This document shows positions 32,030 to 41,418 of a DNA stretch of 64,000 bases, one piece after another. The notes under the pieces are model-generated. The model saw only the letters and a list, made by a program, of their open reading frames with translations, did no database searches and was not told the origin of the DNA. The DNA is taken from positions 62,001-126,000 of the forward strand of contig JBBPII010000016.1 of assembly GCA_038040385.1 (NCBI GenBank), given 5' to 3'. This stretch comes from Gilichinskyi gelida. Lineage in GTDB: Bacteria > Acidobacteriota > Thermoanaerobaculia > Gp7-AA8. A program made the translations under genes and the position numbers. Within the stretch, counting starts at the first letter, position 1. Every line of letters starts with the position of its first letter.

Positions 32030-34612
32030 ATGAAGAACGTTTGCGCCGGTGCCCTCGCAGTTCTCCTCGGAACATCTCTCTTCGCGGCTGACGCGCCCCC
32101 TCCGCAGTTGACCGTCAGCGCCGTCCGCGCGGCCAAGGCGCCGGCCATCGACGGCGATCTGTCCGACGAAGTGTGGCAGAAAGCGCCGGAGATCACCGGA
32201 TTCACGCAGCACGATCCCGACGACGGCAAGCCGGCGACGCAGAACACCATCGTCAAAGTCGCCTACGACGACAACGCGCTCTACATCGCCGCGAAGCTCG
32301 ACGACACCAACCCCGTCACCACCCTCCTCGGCCGCCGCGACAACAGCCTGGAGTCCGACTGGTTCCGCATCTACATCGACGCGCAGCACGACCGCCTGAG
32401 CGGCGCGAGCTTCCACGTCAACCCGTCGAACGTGCAGATCGACATGAATCTGTTCAACGACATCTACGACGACTGGAGCTGGGACGCGGTGTGGCAGTCG
32501 GCCGCCAAAGTCACCGCCGGCGGCTGGGTCGCCGAGGTGAAGATCCCGTTCTCGCAGTTGCGCTTTCAAGAGCGCGCGCAGCAGGTGTGGGGCGTCAACT
32601 TCGCGCGCCGCATCGCCAAGAACAAGGAAGTCGACTATCTGGTCAACACGCCGAAGGGGCAGAGCGGGCAGGTCTCGCGTTTCGCCGACCTCACCGGAAT
32701 CGAAGGCATTCACCCCGAGCGGTCGCTGGAAGTCGTTCCGTACGGAGTGGCGCGCTCCGACCTCGTGAATCGCATCCCGGCGGGCGATCCGTTCACCCAG
32801 CCGTCCAAACACCGCATCGACGCCGGCGTGGACATCAAGTACGCGATCTCTTCGACGCTCCGCCTGACCGGCACGCTCAATCCCGACTTCGGCCAGGTCG
32901 AAGTCGACCCGGCGGTGCTCAATCTCTCGGAGTTCGAGACCTTCTTCCCCGAGAAGCGGCCGTTCTTCACCGAGGGGGCGTCGATCTTCGGCTACGGATC
33001 GGGCCCGGCGCACTTCCGCGCGAACTTCAATTTCTTCGGCCCGTCGGTCTTCTACTCGCGCCGCATCGGGCGCTCGCCGCAGGCGACCGGAAATCTCGAC
33101 GGCGACTACGTCGACGCGCCCGGCGAGACGACGATCCTCGGCGCGGCGAAGCTCTCCGGCAAGATCGGCAATGGCTGGTCCATCGGCGTGCTCGACGCGC
33201 TGACCAACTCCGAGCGCGCCAAGGTCGGCTACACGCCGTCGAGCGCCGCGGCGCTGGGGAAAACATCGCTGCGCGACACGCGCGTCGTCGAGCCCATGAC
33301 CAACTATCTCGTCGGCCGCGCCACCAAGGAGTACGGCAGCTCGCGCATCGGCTTCATCTTCACCGACGTCAAGCGCCGGCTCCCCGAGGAACTGAAGTTC
33401 CTGCGCAGCGACGCCTACACTCTCGGCGTCGACGGCTACACGCAGTTCCACAAGAAGGATTGGCTGTGGGAGTGGCTGGTCGACGGTACCCGCGTCGAGG
33501 GCTCGCCCGACGCCATCGCCCGCACGCAGAGCGCTCCGGGCCACTACTACACGCGCCCCGATGCCGACTACCTTGCCTACGACCCGACGCGGACGTCGCT
33601 GAGCGGCTGGGGCGGGCGAGCCATGCTGGCGAAGCAGACCGGCCACTGGCGGCCGAACATCCAGGTGCAGGCGTACTCGCCGGGCTTCGAGCCGAACGAC
33701 GTCGGCTTCATGCCGCGCACCGACGAGATCGTCACCCACGCCGTGCTGCAGTACACCAACGACGAGCCGTCGAAGTACTTCCGCGAGAAGAGCTTCTGGG
33801 TCGGCAAGTATCAGAACTGGAACTTCGGCAAGGACCTCATCGCCAACGGTGTCTACGGCAACTGGTCCCTGGAGCGGAAGAATTACTGGTACTTCTACGG
33901 ATGGGCCGGCGCGAACGGGCGCGTGCTCGACGACCGCAAGACGCGCGGCGGACCGCTCACGGCGCGGGCCTCGAATACCAACGGCGGCGTCGGCATCGGC
34001 AGCGACAGCCGGAAGAAGGTGTCGTTCGACGGCGGCGTGGAGTGGTATCGGGCCACCGATTCGAGCTGGGAGCGCGGCGCGTTCCTGTCGCTCATCTACC
34101 GCCCGACCACCAGCCTGAAGCTGCAGCTTTCGCCCGGCTACTTCCGCGAGTACGGCGACTCGCAGTACGTCGCGCAGTTCGACGACCCGACGGCGACGGC
34201 GACGTACGGGAAGCGCTACGTCTACTCCGGCATCGATCAGAACACCTTCGAGCTCGGCACGCGCGTCGACTGGACGGCCAGCTCCCGGCTGTCGTTCCAG
34301 CTCTATCTGCAGCCGTTCATCGCCACCGGCGAATACCACGACTTCACCTCGCTGGCCCGGCCGCGCTCCGACGAGTTCACCCCCTACGCCTACGACGGGA
34401 ATCCCGACTTCAACTTCCGCAGCCTGCGCGGCAGCGCGGTGATGCGGTGGGAGTTCCGTCCCGGCTCGGCGCTCTTCTTCGTCTGGAACGAGAACCGCGC
34501 GGACAGCGTGTCGTTCGGCGATTTCCGCGTCCGCCGCGACATCTCCGCGCTGCGCAACGCCCAGTCGCGCGACGTGTTTCTGCTCAAAGTGGCCTACTGG
34601 TTGCCGATGTAG
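32030..34612 (+). CDS. DUF5916 outer-membrane protein with CBM9-like N-domain
   Basis: The protein has 860 residues. A signal peptide (MKNVCAGALAVLLGTSLFA) is followed by a family-9 carbohydrate-binding-like domain (about 35-230: 'IDGDLSDEVWQKAPEITGF', 'DNALYIAAKLDDTNP', 'WVAEVKIPFSQLRF'). The long C-terminal part has alternating aromatic strands ('FETFFPEKRPFFTEGASIFG', 'GYGSGPAHFRANFNFFGPS', partly quoted) matching DUF5916, probably a beta-barrel in the outer membrane. It is common in Acidobacteriota and Bacteroidota; its function is unknown, perhaps linked to glycan or peptide uptake. Confidence 0.88.
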   Translation: MKNVCAGALAVLLGTSLFAADAPPPQLTVSAVRAAKAPAIDGDLSDEVWQKAPEITGFTQHDPDDGKPATQNTIVKVAYDDNALYIAAKLDDTNPVTTLLGRRDNSLESDWFRIYIDAQHDRLSGASFHVNPSNVQIDMNLFNDIYDDWSWDAVWQSAAKVTAGGWVAEVKIPFSQLRFQERAQQVWGVNFARRIAKNKEVDYLVNTPKGQSGQVSRFADLTGIEGIHPERSLEVVPYGVARSDLVNRIPAGDPFTQPSKHRIDAGVDIKYAISSTLRLTGTLNPDFGQVEVDPAVLNLSEFETFFPEKRPFFTEGASIFGYGSGPAHFRANFNFFGPSVFYSRRIGRSPQATGNLDGDYVDAPGETTILGAAKLSGKIGNGWSIGVLDALTNSERAKVGYTPSSAAALGKTSLRDTRVVEPMTNYLVGRATKEYGSSRIGFIFTDVKRRLPEELKFLRSDAYTLGVDGYTQFHKKDWLWEWLVDGTRVEGSPDAIARTQSAPGHYYTRPDADYLAYDPTRTSLSGWGGRAMLAKQTGHWRPNIQVQAYSPGFEPNDVGFMPRTDEIVTHAVLQYTNDEPSKYFREKSFWVGKYQNWNFGKDLIANGVYGNWSLERKNYWYFYGWAGANGRVLDDRKTRGGPLTARASNTNGGVGIGSDSRKKVSFDGGVEWYRATDSSWERGAFLSLIYRPTTSLKLQLSPGYFREYGDSQYVAQFDDPTATATYGKRYVYSGIDQNTFELGTRVDWTASSRLSFQLYLQPFIATGEYHDFTSLARPRSDEFTPYAYDGNPDFNFRSLRGSAVMRWEFRPGSALFFVWNENRADSVSFGDFRVRRDISALRNAQSRDVFLLKVAYWLPM

Positions 34613-34638
34613 CCTCGTTTTTGCAAAGATCGCCGTTC

Positions 34639-35445
34639 ATGTCTGACGACTTCGGCACGGTGAACGTTCGGCGAGGGGAGCGGTCGCGGGAGGTCGAGGT
34701 GCTCCGGCAGCATTACCGGACGCATCGCGAGGCTCTCAGCCGCATGGCCGGCGAGGCCCCGACCGAGCACCTCGCGGCCGAGTATCACCGCCTGATCGCC
34801 GGCATCGACAACTCGCTCCGCAAGCTCGACGAGTTGGAAGGGCGCGGGCCCGCTCCCGCCCCTCCCGGCCAGCGGCCGCTCGTGCTGCCGGCCGACACGA
34901 CCGGCAGCTACGACGTCCCTCCCGATCCGGGCGGCTCGTCGTCCCGCATCCTGCTCATCGTCTTCGCCGGCCTGGTCGTCCTCGCCGCGATCGGCTGGAT
35001 GATCTGGCGCGCCAGCTCCGACCGCCGTGCGCCCGAGCGCTCGGTCATCGAGCAGCCAGTGACGCCCCCCACCGCCGCGCCGGCGGAGACCGGGACGGTG
35101 GTCCCCGTGACGCCGGTGCCCATCGCCGCCGCCGTGTCGATTCGCGTGACCCCCGCGGTGCAGGACTACGGCATCATCCGCCGCGGCACGCGCGCCGTGC
35201 GGCAGTTCGAGCTGACCAACACCGGCGAGACTCCGGTGACCATCGAGGTCGCCCGCTCCGCCTGCCGTTGCCTCTATTACGACTACAACAACAAGAAGAT
35301 CGCACCGAAGGCGCACGAGACCATCACCGTGACCGTCGACGCCGCGCGCGCCAAGTCGAACACCATCGACGAGCAGCTCTCGGTGACGGCGAAAGAGGAT
35401 CCCTCGGCCACCACGACGATCGGGGTGCGGGCGGAGATCAAGTAA
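34639..35445 (+). CDS. Single-pass membrane protein with DUF1573-like periplasmic domain
   Basis: The protein has 268 residues. An N-terminal cytoplasmic helical region (about 1-75) precedes a proline-rich linker, one transmembrane helix (about 113-135, 'ILLIVFAGLVVLAAIGWMIW') and another proline/threonine linker. A C-terminal immunoglobulin-like domain (about 165-268) contains 'VQDYGIIRRGTRAVRQFELTN' (quoted in part as 'GIIRRGTRAVRQFELTN') and 'SACRCL', as in DUF1573 domains. The partner is unknown. The ATG at 34639 lies 26 bases after the preceding gene. Confidence 0.75.
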   Translation: MSDDFGTVNVRRGERSREVEVLRQHYRTHREALSRMAGEAPTEHLAAEYHRLIAGIDNSLRKLDELEGRGPAPAPPGQRPLVLPADTTGSYDVPPDPGGSSSRILLIVFAGLVVLAAIGWMIWRASSDRRAPERSVIEQPVTPPTAAPAETGTVVPVTPVPIAAAVSIRVTPAVQDYGIIRRGTRAVRQFELTNTGETPVTIEVARSACRCLYYDYNNKKIAPKAHETITVTVDAARAKSNTIDEQLSVTAKEDPSATTTIGVRAEIK

Positions 35446-35632
35446 GTTTCGGCGGCTTTTTGAGCACTTGCTCGATCCCCCGCTCGACGAGCGCCGTCAC
35501 CGTCGTCCCCTCCAGCTCCGCGCGCAACGCGAGTTGGGTGAGGATGTGGATGGGGAGTCGGAAGGTGACCGACTGGCGGTACGTGGTCTTGATCGGCCGG
35601 CCGGAGCCGGGTCTATTTCCGCCGCGGGGCAC
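35438..35632 (-). CDS. Small ribbon-helix-helix-like protein (third gene of a cassette)
   Basis: The protein has 64 residues. 'PRGGNRPGSGRP' resembles the GGxRxGAGRP N-terminus of some small DNA-binding proteins, and 'QSVTFRLPIHILTQLAL' followed by 'TTVTALVERGIEQVL' reads like a strand-helix-helix (RHH) fold. A DNA-binding autoregulator or antitoxin role is a guess. The start is a GTG at 35630-35632; the gene overlaps its upstream neighbour by 20 bases and its 3' end overlaps the DUF1573-like gene by eight bases. Confidence 0.55.
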   Translation of the reverse strand: MPRGGNRPGSGRPIKTTYRQSVTFRLPIHILTQLALRAELEGTTVTALVERGIEQVLKKPPKLT

Positions 35633-35903
35633 GTTTGGGTTTCTCGGGCGCGACCATGCCCTGCTTGATGCCGAGGTCGAGCCACATGTGCCGGAGGGCT
35701 TCTTCCAGAGGAGTACCCATCACCTCGGACCGCGTGCGGACGCCGTCATACAACGGTGAGCCGAAGCCAAAGGCGAAATTCCAAAATGCAAGGAACTCAG
35801 TTCCTTCACGGTACTTGCGAAGCGCAGTCCGATAGAACCGAACTTGCGTTTCCGACAGGTCGCTCAGATCAGGCCCATGATGCTTTGCTTTGACAGTTCT
35901 CAT
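35613..35903 (-). CDS. Hypothetical protein (second gene of a cassette)
   Basis: The protein has 96 residues and is not recognised. It has a basic N-terminus (MRTVKAKHHG), an aromatic centre ('FLAFWNFAFGFGSPLYDG') and a strongly basic C-terminus (PEKPKRAPRRK). Codons are less GC-biased than surrounding genes. The ATG overlaps the stop of the first cassette gene (ATGA), and its own end overlaps the third gene by 20 bases, so the three are probably made as one unit. Confidence 0.6.
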   Translation of the reverse strand: MRTVKAKHHGPDLSDLSETQVRFYRTALRKYREGTEFLAFWNFAFGFGSPLYDGVRTRSEVMGTPLEEALRHMWLDLGIKQGMVAPEKPKRAPRRK

Positions 35904-36205
35904 TCGATTAGCCCAAACACGACAGGGTGATGATCGAAACTCAACGCGTCGAGAGCGAATTCGCGCCGCGTTTCTTCAAGGAATTCAATCAACACGTCGA
36001 GATGCGGCTCTTCGGCGACAATCCAGGCAACCCACAAATGCCATTCCGTGCGAACCATCCACGGTCCCTGCGAATCGCGAAGTGCGTTCGCGAGTCGGGC
36101 TACTTCGAAATGCCACCAAGTCCATGTCTCGATTGCCACAGACTCTCCGGCTTTTCTGATCACCGGAATGTACGTTTCGAGTCTGAAACCTAATCGTGGC
36201 CGCAT
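35900..36205 (-). CDS. Hypothetical protein (first gene of a cassette)
   Basis: The protein has 101 residues and is not recognised. It is rich in Trp and acidic residues ('ETWTWWHFEVARLANAL', 'MVRTEWHLWVAWIVAEE'), and the last third is acidic and helical ('LDVLIEFLEETRREF'). Either GTG at 36208 or ATG at 36205 may start it. A near-consensus promoter (TTGACA, 17-bp spacer, TATCTT) lies immediately upstream, unusual among genes here that mostly show only a -10 box. Base composition is lower in GC than the neighbours, suggesting later acquisition. Confidence 0.6.
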   Translation of the reverse strand: MRPRLGFRLETYIPVIRKAGESVAIETWTWWHFEVARLANALRDSQGPWMVRTEWHLWVAWIVAEEPHLDVLIEFLEETRREFALDALSFDHHPVVFGLIE

Positions 36206-36219
36206 CACACTGCGACCAT

Positions 36220-36248
36220 AAGATATGTCTTGGCTGAGCTTCTGTCAA
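36220..36248 (-). promoter_or_regulatory. Near-consensus housekeeping promoter for the three-gene cassette
   Basis: On the minus strand, TTGACA (36243-36248) and TATCTT (36220-36225) are separated by exactly 17 bp. The predicted transcription start lies only a few bases before the GTG/ATG of the first cassette gene. The same 56-bp gap must also serve the divergent GH3 gene. Confidence 0.65.
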
Positions 36249-36261
36249 TACAAAATCACAC

Positions 36262-38016
36262 ATGCCCTGCTGTATCCTCCCTCCCTTGCGCCGCTCCGCC
36301 GCCACCCTCGTGCTAGTCTTCGCCGCCATGTGCGCGACGGTCCCGCAGCATGACCACACGCCCCTTCCCCGCCTCGAAGACCTCTCACTCGATGAAAAGA
36401 TCGGGCAGCTCTTTGCCGTGCGCGGCTTCGGGGTGTTCATGGCCGAGTCGTCGGCGGCGTACCAGCGGTTGCGGCACGACGTGGCCGTCAGCCGGGTAGG
36501 TGGGGTGGTGTGGTTCGCGTCGAACGTCTACGAGACGGCGCACCTGACGCGCAATCTGCAGCGGGAGGCGCGCGTGCCGCTGTTGATCAGCGCCGACCTC
36601 GAGGCGGGCATGGGCATGCGCTTCCTCGACACCACCTTCTGGCCTCCGGCCATGGCGGTGGCGGCGACCGGCGACCCGTCGCTGGCGGAGGCGGAGGGAC
36701 GGGTGGTGGCGCGGGAGGCGCGGGCGGTGGGGATCAACCACATCCTGGCGCCGGTGGCGGACGTCAACGTCGATCCCGACAACCCCGTCATCAACGCGCG
36801 GAGCTTCGGCGAGGAGCCGGCGGACGTGGCGCGCTTCGTCGTCGCCTTCATCCGCGGCGTGCAGTCGGAGCATGTCCTGGCCACGGCGAAGCACTTTCCG
36901 GGACACGGCGACACCCATGTCGACTCGCACCGCGCGCTGCCGGTGATCGGCGCCTCGCGCGAGCGGCTCGACAGCGTCGAGCTGGTGCCGTTCCGCGCGG
37001 CGATCGCCGCGGGCGTCAAGTCGATCATGATCGGACACCTCGCCGTGCCGTCGCTCGATCTGACGCCGGTCCCGGTGCGCGGCGAGGGGCACGGCGAGAA
37101 CCCGTACGGCACCACCGCCGCGGAAGTGCCGTCCGAGGGGACGCTGCCGGCGACCATCTCGCCGGCGATCGTGAACGGCCTGCTGCGCAAAGAGCTCGGG
37201 TTCGACGGCCTGGTGGTCAGCGACGCCTTCGACATGGGCGGCATCACCGAGCACTTCGACGCCGGCGAGGCGGCGGTGCGGGCCATCGAAGCGGGGGAGG
37301 ACCAGATCCTCCTCTCCGCGAACACCGAGGCGGCGATCGCGGGGGTGAAGGCAGCGGTATCCAGCGGCCGCCTCACCGTGGCGCGCATCGACCAGTCGGT
37401 GCGGCGCATTCTCGACGCCAAGGCGTTCGCCGGCTCGGCCATCGCCGACCCTGACGAGATCTTCCGCATCGTCGATGCCGAGGAAGACCGCGCCATCGCC
37501 GCGGACATCGCCCGACGCGCACTCACCCTGGTGCGCGAGGAGGCGGGCGCGCTGCCGCTGGCGCGCGGCGCGCGGGTGGCGCTGGTGGTGGTGACCGACG
37601 GGCTCGATCCGGTCAATCCACTGGCCGATTTCGAGAAGGAGCTGAAGCCGGCGCAGACGATCATGATCGATCCGCGAACGCGCGAGGAGCTCCTCCCGAA
37701 GATCGACGCCGACGTCATCATCGCCGCCTTCGCCATCCGCGCCCGCTCCGGCGCCGGCTCCATCGCCCTCCCTCCCTCCGCCCGAAGGCTGCTCGAGGCA
37801 AATAGTACGAAACGTACTATTGGGGTGGCCTTCGGCACGCCGTACATCCTGCGCGAGGTGCCGCGCATCGGAACGTACCTCGTGGCCTACGGGCCGCAGC
37901 CGGTCCTGCAGCGCGCGGTGCTCGCGGCGCTCTTCGGGCGGGCACCGATCACGGGGAAGCTGCCGGTCACCATCCCGGAGATGTACCCGTGCGGGCACGG
38001 AATCGTTCGCCGTTGA
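36262..38016 (+). CDS. NagZ-like glycoside hydrolase family 3 enzyme
   Basis: The protein has 584 residues. An N-terminal hydrophobic export signal ('SAATLVLVFAAMCATV') is followed by a GH3 TIM-barrel with 'KHFPGHGDTHVDSH', in which the His-containing loop is the general acid/base of NagZ-type beta-N-acetylglucosaminidases. 'GLVVSDAFDMGGI' carries the nucleophile Asp. A GH3 C-terminal domain (about 400-575) follows, longer than in cytoplasmic NagZ. It probably releases GlcNAc from peptidoglycan or chitin-like material in the envelope. No Shine-Dalgarno is seen. The stop codon lies in a family-E repeat. Confidence 0.88.
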   Translation: MPCCILPPLRRSAATLVLVFAAMCATVPQHDHTPLPRLEDLSLDEKIGQLFAVRGFGVFMAESSAAYQRLRHDVAVSRVGGVVWFASNVYETAHLTRNLQREARVPLLISADLEAGMGMRFLDTTFWPPAMAVAATGDPSLAEAEGRVVAREARAVGINHILAPVADVNVDPDNPVINARSFGEEPADVARFVVAFIRGVQSEHVLATAKHFPGHGDTHVDSHRALPVIGASRERLDSVELVPFRAAIAAGVKSIMIGHLAVPSLDLTPVPVRGEGHGENPYGTTAAEVPSEGTLPATISPAIVNGLLRKELGFDGLVVSDAFDMGGITEHFDAGEAAVRAIEAGEDQILLSANTEAAIAGVKAAVSSGRLTVARIDQSVRRILDAKAFAGSAIADPDEIFRIVDAEEDRAIAADIARRALTLVREEAGALPLARGARVALVVVTDGLDPVNPLADFEKELKPAQTIMIDPRTREELLPKIDADVIIAAFAIRARSGAGSIALPPSARRLLEANSTKRTIGVAFGTPYILREVPRIGTYLVAYGPQPVLQRAVLAALFGRAPITGKLPVTIPEMYPCGHGIVRR

Positions 38017-38068
38017 CCGTTGGCTGTTGACCGGAAGCCTCGGCGAACGGTCAACGGCCAACTGCGAA
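38005..38068. repeat. Inverted repeat, family E
   Basis: GTTCGCCGTTGACCGTTGGC and the inverted arm GCGAACGGTCAACGGCCAAC flank a centre near 38035. It supplies the last codons and stop of the GH3 gene. Beyond it a weak hairpin (ACTCCC...GGGAGT, 38079-38100) and a GGAGG site lead into the TonB receptor gene. Confidence 0.7.
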
Positions 38069-38143
38069 CTATCTGTTGACTCCCCGCAAACGGCGGGAGT
38101 AGCGTGACCTCGTCCAACGATCGAAAATCGCAACGGAGGAAAC

Positions 38144-41100
38144 ATGGCCCGCTTCCTTTCCCGTTCGTGTGTCGTTCTCGTTTTCGCCCTCCTGGTCTCC
38201 GCACCTCTCATCGCCCAGACCGTCTCCGGCAACCTGGAGGGGACGGCGGTCGATAAATCGGGAGGCACGCTGCCGGGCGTGACCATCAGCGTCAAGAACC
38301 TGGAGACCGGTCTGGAGCGCAACACGCTCACCGACTCGAAAGGCTTCTACAGCGCGCCGTTCCTGCAGATCGGTCGCTATCGCGTGCAGGCGGAGCTCTC
38401 GGGCTTCGGCACGATGATCCGCCAGAACGTCCCCATCCGTCTGAACGAGACGACGGTGCAGAACTTCGTGCTCGATCCGGCGATGAGCGAGACGGTCACC
38501 GTCTCCGCCGACGCGCCGCGGGTCAACGTCACCGACGCCGAGGTCAAGCAGACCATGACGTCGCAGGAGATCATGGACCGGCCGAACGCGAATGGCGGCA
38601 GCTTCCTCGATCTCGCCAGCGTCTTCGCCGGCTTCGACGAGAATCCCACCTCGGGCCAGAACAACCCGACCGCCTCTTCCGGCTCGTCGATCAACTTCAA
38701 CGGCAGCGGGACGCGCGGCGCGACCTTCCAGATCAACGGCGTCAACAACGACGATTCCTCCGAGAACCAGAACCGGCAGGGCGTGTCGCTGGCGACCATC
38801 AAGTCGTTCCAGGTGATCTCCAACAACTTCTCCGCCGAGTTCGGCCGCGGCTACGGCGCGGTTGTGCTGGTGCAAACCAAGTCGGGCACCAACAACATCG
38901 ACGGCGAGGTCTACAACTACGCCCAGCGGAGCCGCTGGAACTCCAAGAACCTGGTCCAGCGGACCAACAACGCGGCGAAGCCGCCGAGCTGGCGCGACGA
39001 GTACGGCGCCACGCTGGGCTTCCCGATCATGCGCGACACGCTGTTCGGCTACCTCTCCTTCGACCGGACCCGCAACGGCGGCGCGAACACCGTCACCCGA
39101 AACATCCTCAATCAGGCCGACTTGGCGCTGCCTCGCCTGACGCTCGGAAACGACACGCCGGCGAGCCGCGCATTTCAGAATTACGTGATCGGCCTCTTCC
39201 CGACCGTGGCGCCGAACCACAGCGTGAACACCGTCCGCGGCTGGGTCACCGACGCCGACTTCGACTTCCCCGCCAGCGACTACTCGGGACGCGTCGACTG
39301 GAACACCAGCGCCAGCCAGAACCTCACCCTCCGCTACCAGAAGACGCATCAGGTGTTCTTCGCCGAGGACGTCATCATCGGCGAGCGCGCCGACCAGAAC
39401 AACCGGCAGTCGAACTTCGGCGCCACCTGGACGCAGATCCTGTCGTCGAACACGGTGCACGAAGCGCGCTACGGGTTGGGACTGCGGAGCACGCACGTGT
39501 TGCTCCAGGCCGGCAACGACACGCCGATCATCCGGTTCAACGGACTGCCGACGTCGACCAGCGCGCCGATCATCGGCAACGCGGGCAACTTCCCGATCGA
39601 CCGCGTACAGCGCGACAACCAACTCGTCTACAACATCTCCACCACGCTCTTCCGCAACCAAACCCTCAAGGGCGGCGTGGACATCCGCCGTTCATCTCTC
39701 GACGACCGCGCCGAGAACTTCAACCGCGGCTTCTACACCTTCGGCACCACGTGCGCGGGCGTGAATTACCCGACCGGCATCGCGGCGATGATGGCCGGAT
39801 GCGTATCATCGTTCCAGAAGGGCTACGGCCCGGCGTATCTCGAGAATCGCCTGCATGAAGAGAACCTCTACGCGCAGGACGACTGGCGCGCGCTTCCGAA
39901 CCTGACGCTCAACCTGGGCGCGCGCGTGGAGTTCGTCAGCGCGCCGGAGGACAAAGAGGACCGCATCGATTACCAGCTCAACGATCGCAAGTACGTCGAT
40001 CCGCGCCTCGGCTTCGTCTACACCCCGGGATGGGCCAGCAAGAACCGGCTCTTCGAGATGGTCACCGGCGGCGACGGACGGATGTCGATCCGCGGCGGCT
40101 TCGGCGTCTTCCACGGCCGAGTGTTCCAGTCGATCTTCTCGCAGACCGGTGCCAGCCTCCGCTTCAATCCACCGTACGGCGCCCTCTTGCCGTTCACGAA
40201 CTCGACCAATCTCGCCGACCCCACCAACGGCTTCGTCTTCACGCCGGGCACCGTGCCGAACGCCAAGATCTCCATCACCACCGTCGATCAGGGACTGGAG
40301 ATGCCGGAGACGCATCAGTGGAACCTGACCTTCGAGCGACAGATCTTCTCGCAGTCGCGCCTGCGACTCAGCTACATCGGCACGCAGGCCCGCAACCTCC
40401 TGCAGTACATCCCCTGGAACCTGTCGCAGGACCCGCGGCTCGGGCCGGTGGTGGTGCCGGTCAGCACGCTCAACGGAAGTCTCTCCGGACAAACCCTGAC
40501 CGCGGCGAAAGACTTCATGTGCGCCGGCACGACGACGGCCACAATCAACGCCCAGTGTCCGGTGGTAGTTCCCATCGGCCCCACCGAGGTCAGCCTCCGC
40601 GTGACGCGGGTGAATGAGCGACGCCCGGACCCGCGCTACACGCAAAACCTCGAGATCACCGGCCGCGGGAAGAGCTGGTACCACGGCGGCCAGCTCGAAT
40701 TGGAGACGGGAATGATCCACGGATTCCTCGGCCGGATGACCTACACCTATAGCAAGACCATCGACAACGGCTCCGAGGCCACGTTCGTCGGAACGGGCGA
40801 TACGAATGTCTTCCCCATCAACCAGATCGGCGCGGATGGCTATGCGCGCGGTCTGTCGCGCTTCGACACCCGGCACCGCTTCACGCTGAACGGCAGCTAC
40901 CTCCTGCCGTGGATGAAGGATCGGCAGGGCTTCTTCGGCGCGGTTCTCGGCGGTTGGCAGATGTCGGCGGTGGTCAAGCTCTCGTCGGGAACGCCGTTCA
41001 CCGTCATCGATACCGGCGCATTCGACATCGACATGGACGGCACCGCGAACCAGCGCCCGGTCATCGTCGACCGCTCGATTCTCTACACCCACATTCGTAA

Positions 41101-41401
41101 GACCGGCCAGTTGAAGGCCTCGCAGTTCCGCCGCGCCGTGGCCGGCGACGACCTTGCCGACCTCGCGCCGCGCAATGCGCTCTACGTGGACGGCACGCGC
41201 AACGTCGACGCCGCGTTGGTGAAGAACGTCCGCCTGCCGGTAGGCGACACGCTTTCGCTGCGCCTGGAGTGCTTCAACGTTTTCGACTACACCCAGTGGG
41301 GCTTCCCAAACACCGACATCGCCAGCGCCACCTTCGGCCAAGTCACCACGCAGTTCAACAGCCCGCGCACCTATCAGGCTGCGGTGCGGCTGATTTACTA
41401 G
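38144..41401 (+). CDS. TonB-dependent receptor with carboxypeptidase-regulatory-like domain
   Basis: The protein has 1085 residues. A signal peptide ('RSCVVLVFALLVSAPLIAQ') is followed by a CarboxypepD_reg-like domain (about 28-110: 'GTAVDKSGGTLPGVTISVKN', 'YRVQAELSGF'), a plug domain ('RGATFQINGVNNDDS', 'FSAEFGRGYGAVVLVQTKSG') and a long barrel ending 'AAVRLIY'. This Oar/SusC-like group is expanded in Acidobacteriota and takes up oligosaccharides or peptides. GGAGG lies seven bases before the ATG. There is no SusD gene beside it. The neighbouring GH3 may process cargo (inference). Confidence 0.92.
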   Translation: MARFLSRSCVVLVFALLVSAPLIAQTVSGNLEGTAVDKSGGTLPGVTISVKNLETGLERNTLTDSKGFYSAPFLQIGRYRVQAELSGFGTMIRQNVPIRLNETTVQNFVLDPAMSETVTVSADAPRVNVTDAEVKQTMTSQEIMDRPNANGGSFLDLASVFAGFDENPTSGQNNPTASSGSSINFNGSGTRGATFQINGVNNDDSSENQNRQGVSLATIKSFQVISNNFSAEFGRGYGAVVLVQTKSGTNNIDGEVYNYAQRSRWNSKNLVQRTNNAAKPPSWRDEYGATLGFPIMRDTLFGYLSFDRTRNGGANTVTRNILNQADLALPRLTLGNDTPASRAFQNYVIGLFPTVAPNHSVNTVRGWVTDADFDFPASDYSGRVDWNTSASQNLTLRYQKTHQVFFAEDVIIGERADQNNRQSNFGATWTQILSSNTVHEARYGLGLRSTHVLLQAGNDTPIIRFNGLPTSTSAPIIGNAGNFPIDRVQRDNQLVYNISTTLFRNQTLKGGVDIRRSSLDDRAENFNRGFYTFGTTCAGVNYPTGIAAMMAGCVSSFQKGYGPAYLENRLHEENLYAQDDWRALPNLTLNLGARVEFVSAPEDKEDRIDYQLNDRKYVDPRLGFVYTPGWASKNRLFEMVTGGDGRMSIRGGFGVFHGRVFQSIFSQTGASLRFNPPYGALLPFTNSTNLADPTNGFVFTPGTVPNAKISITTVDQGLEMPETHQWNLTFERQIFSQSRLRLSYIGTQARNLLQYIPWNLSQDPRLGPVVVPVSTLNGSLSGQTLTAAKDFMCAGTTTATINAQCPVVVPIGPTEVSLRVTRVNERRPDPRYTQNLEITGRGKSWYHGGQLELETGMIHGFLGRMTYTYSKTIDNGSEATFVGTGDTNVFPINQIGADGYARGLSRFDTRHRFTLNGSYLLPWMKDRQGFFGAVLGGWQMSAVVKLSSGTPFTVIDTGAFDIDMDGTANQRPVIVDRSILYTHIRKTGQLKASQFRRAVAGDDLADLAPRNALYVDGTRNVDAALVKNVRLPVGDTLSLRLECFNVFDYTQWGFPNTDIASATFGQVTTQFNSPRTYQAAVRLIY

Positions 41402-41418
41402 TTGCGCGTTGCGAGTTG

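Noticed and set aside
31982..34339. 785-codon open frame on the minus strand opposite the DUF5916 gene
   Set aside because: It mirrors codon structure of the true plus-strand gene in a GC-rich genome, has no signal or domain and reads as low-complexity Val/Ala/Arg/Asp sequence.
32173..35445. 1090-codon plus-strand open frame spanning two genes
   Set aside because: It is a shifted reading of the DUF5916 gene that runs into the real DUF1573-like gene; only the part from 34639 has sensible protein sequence.
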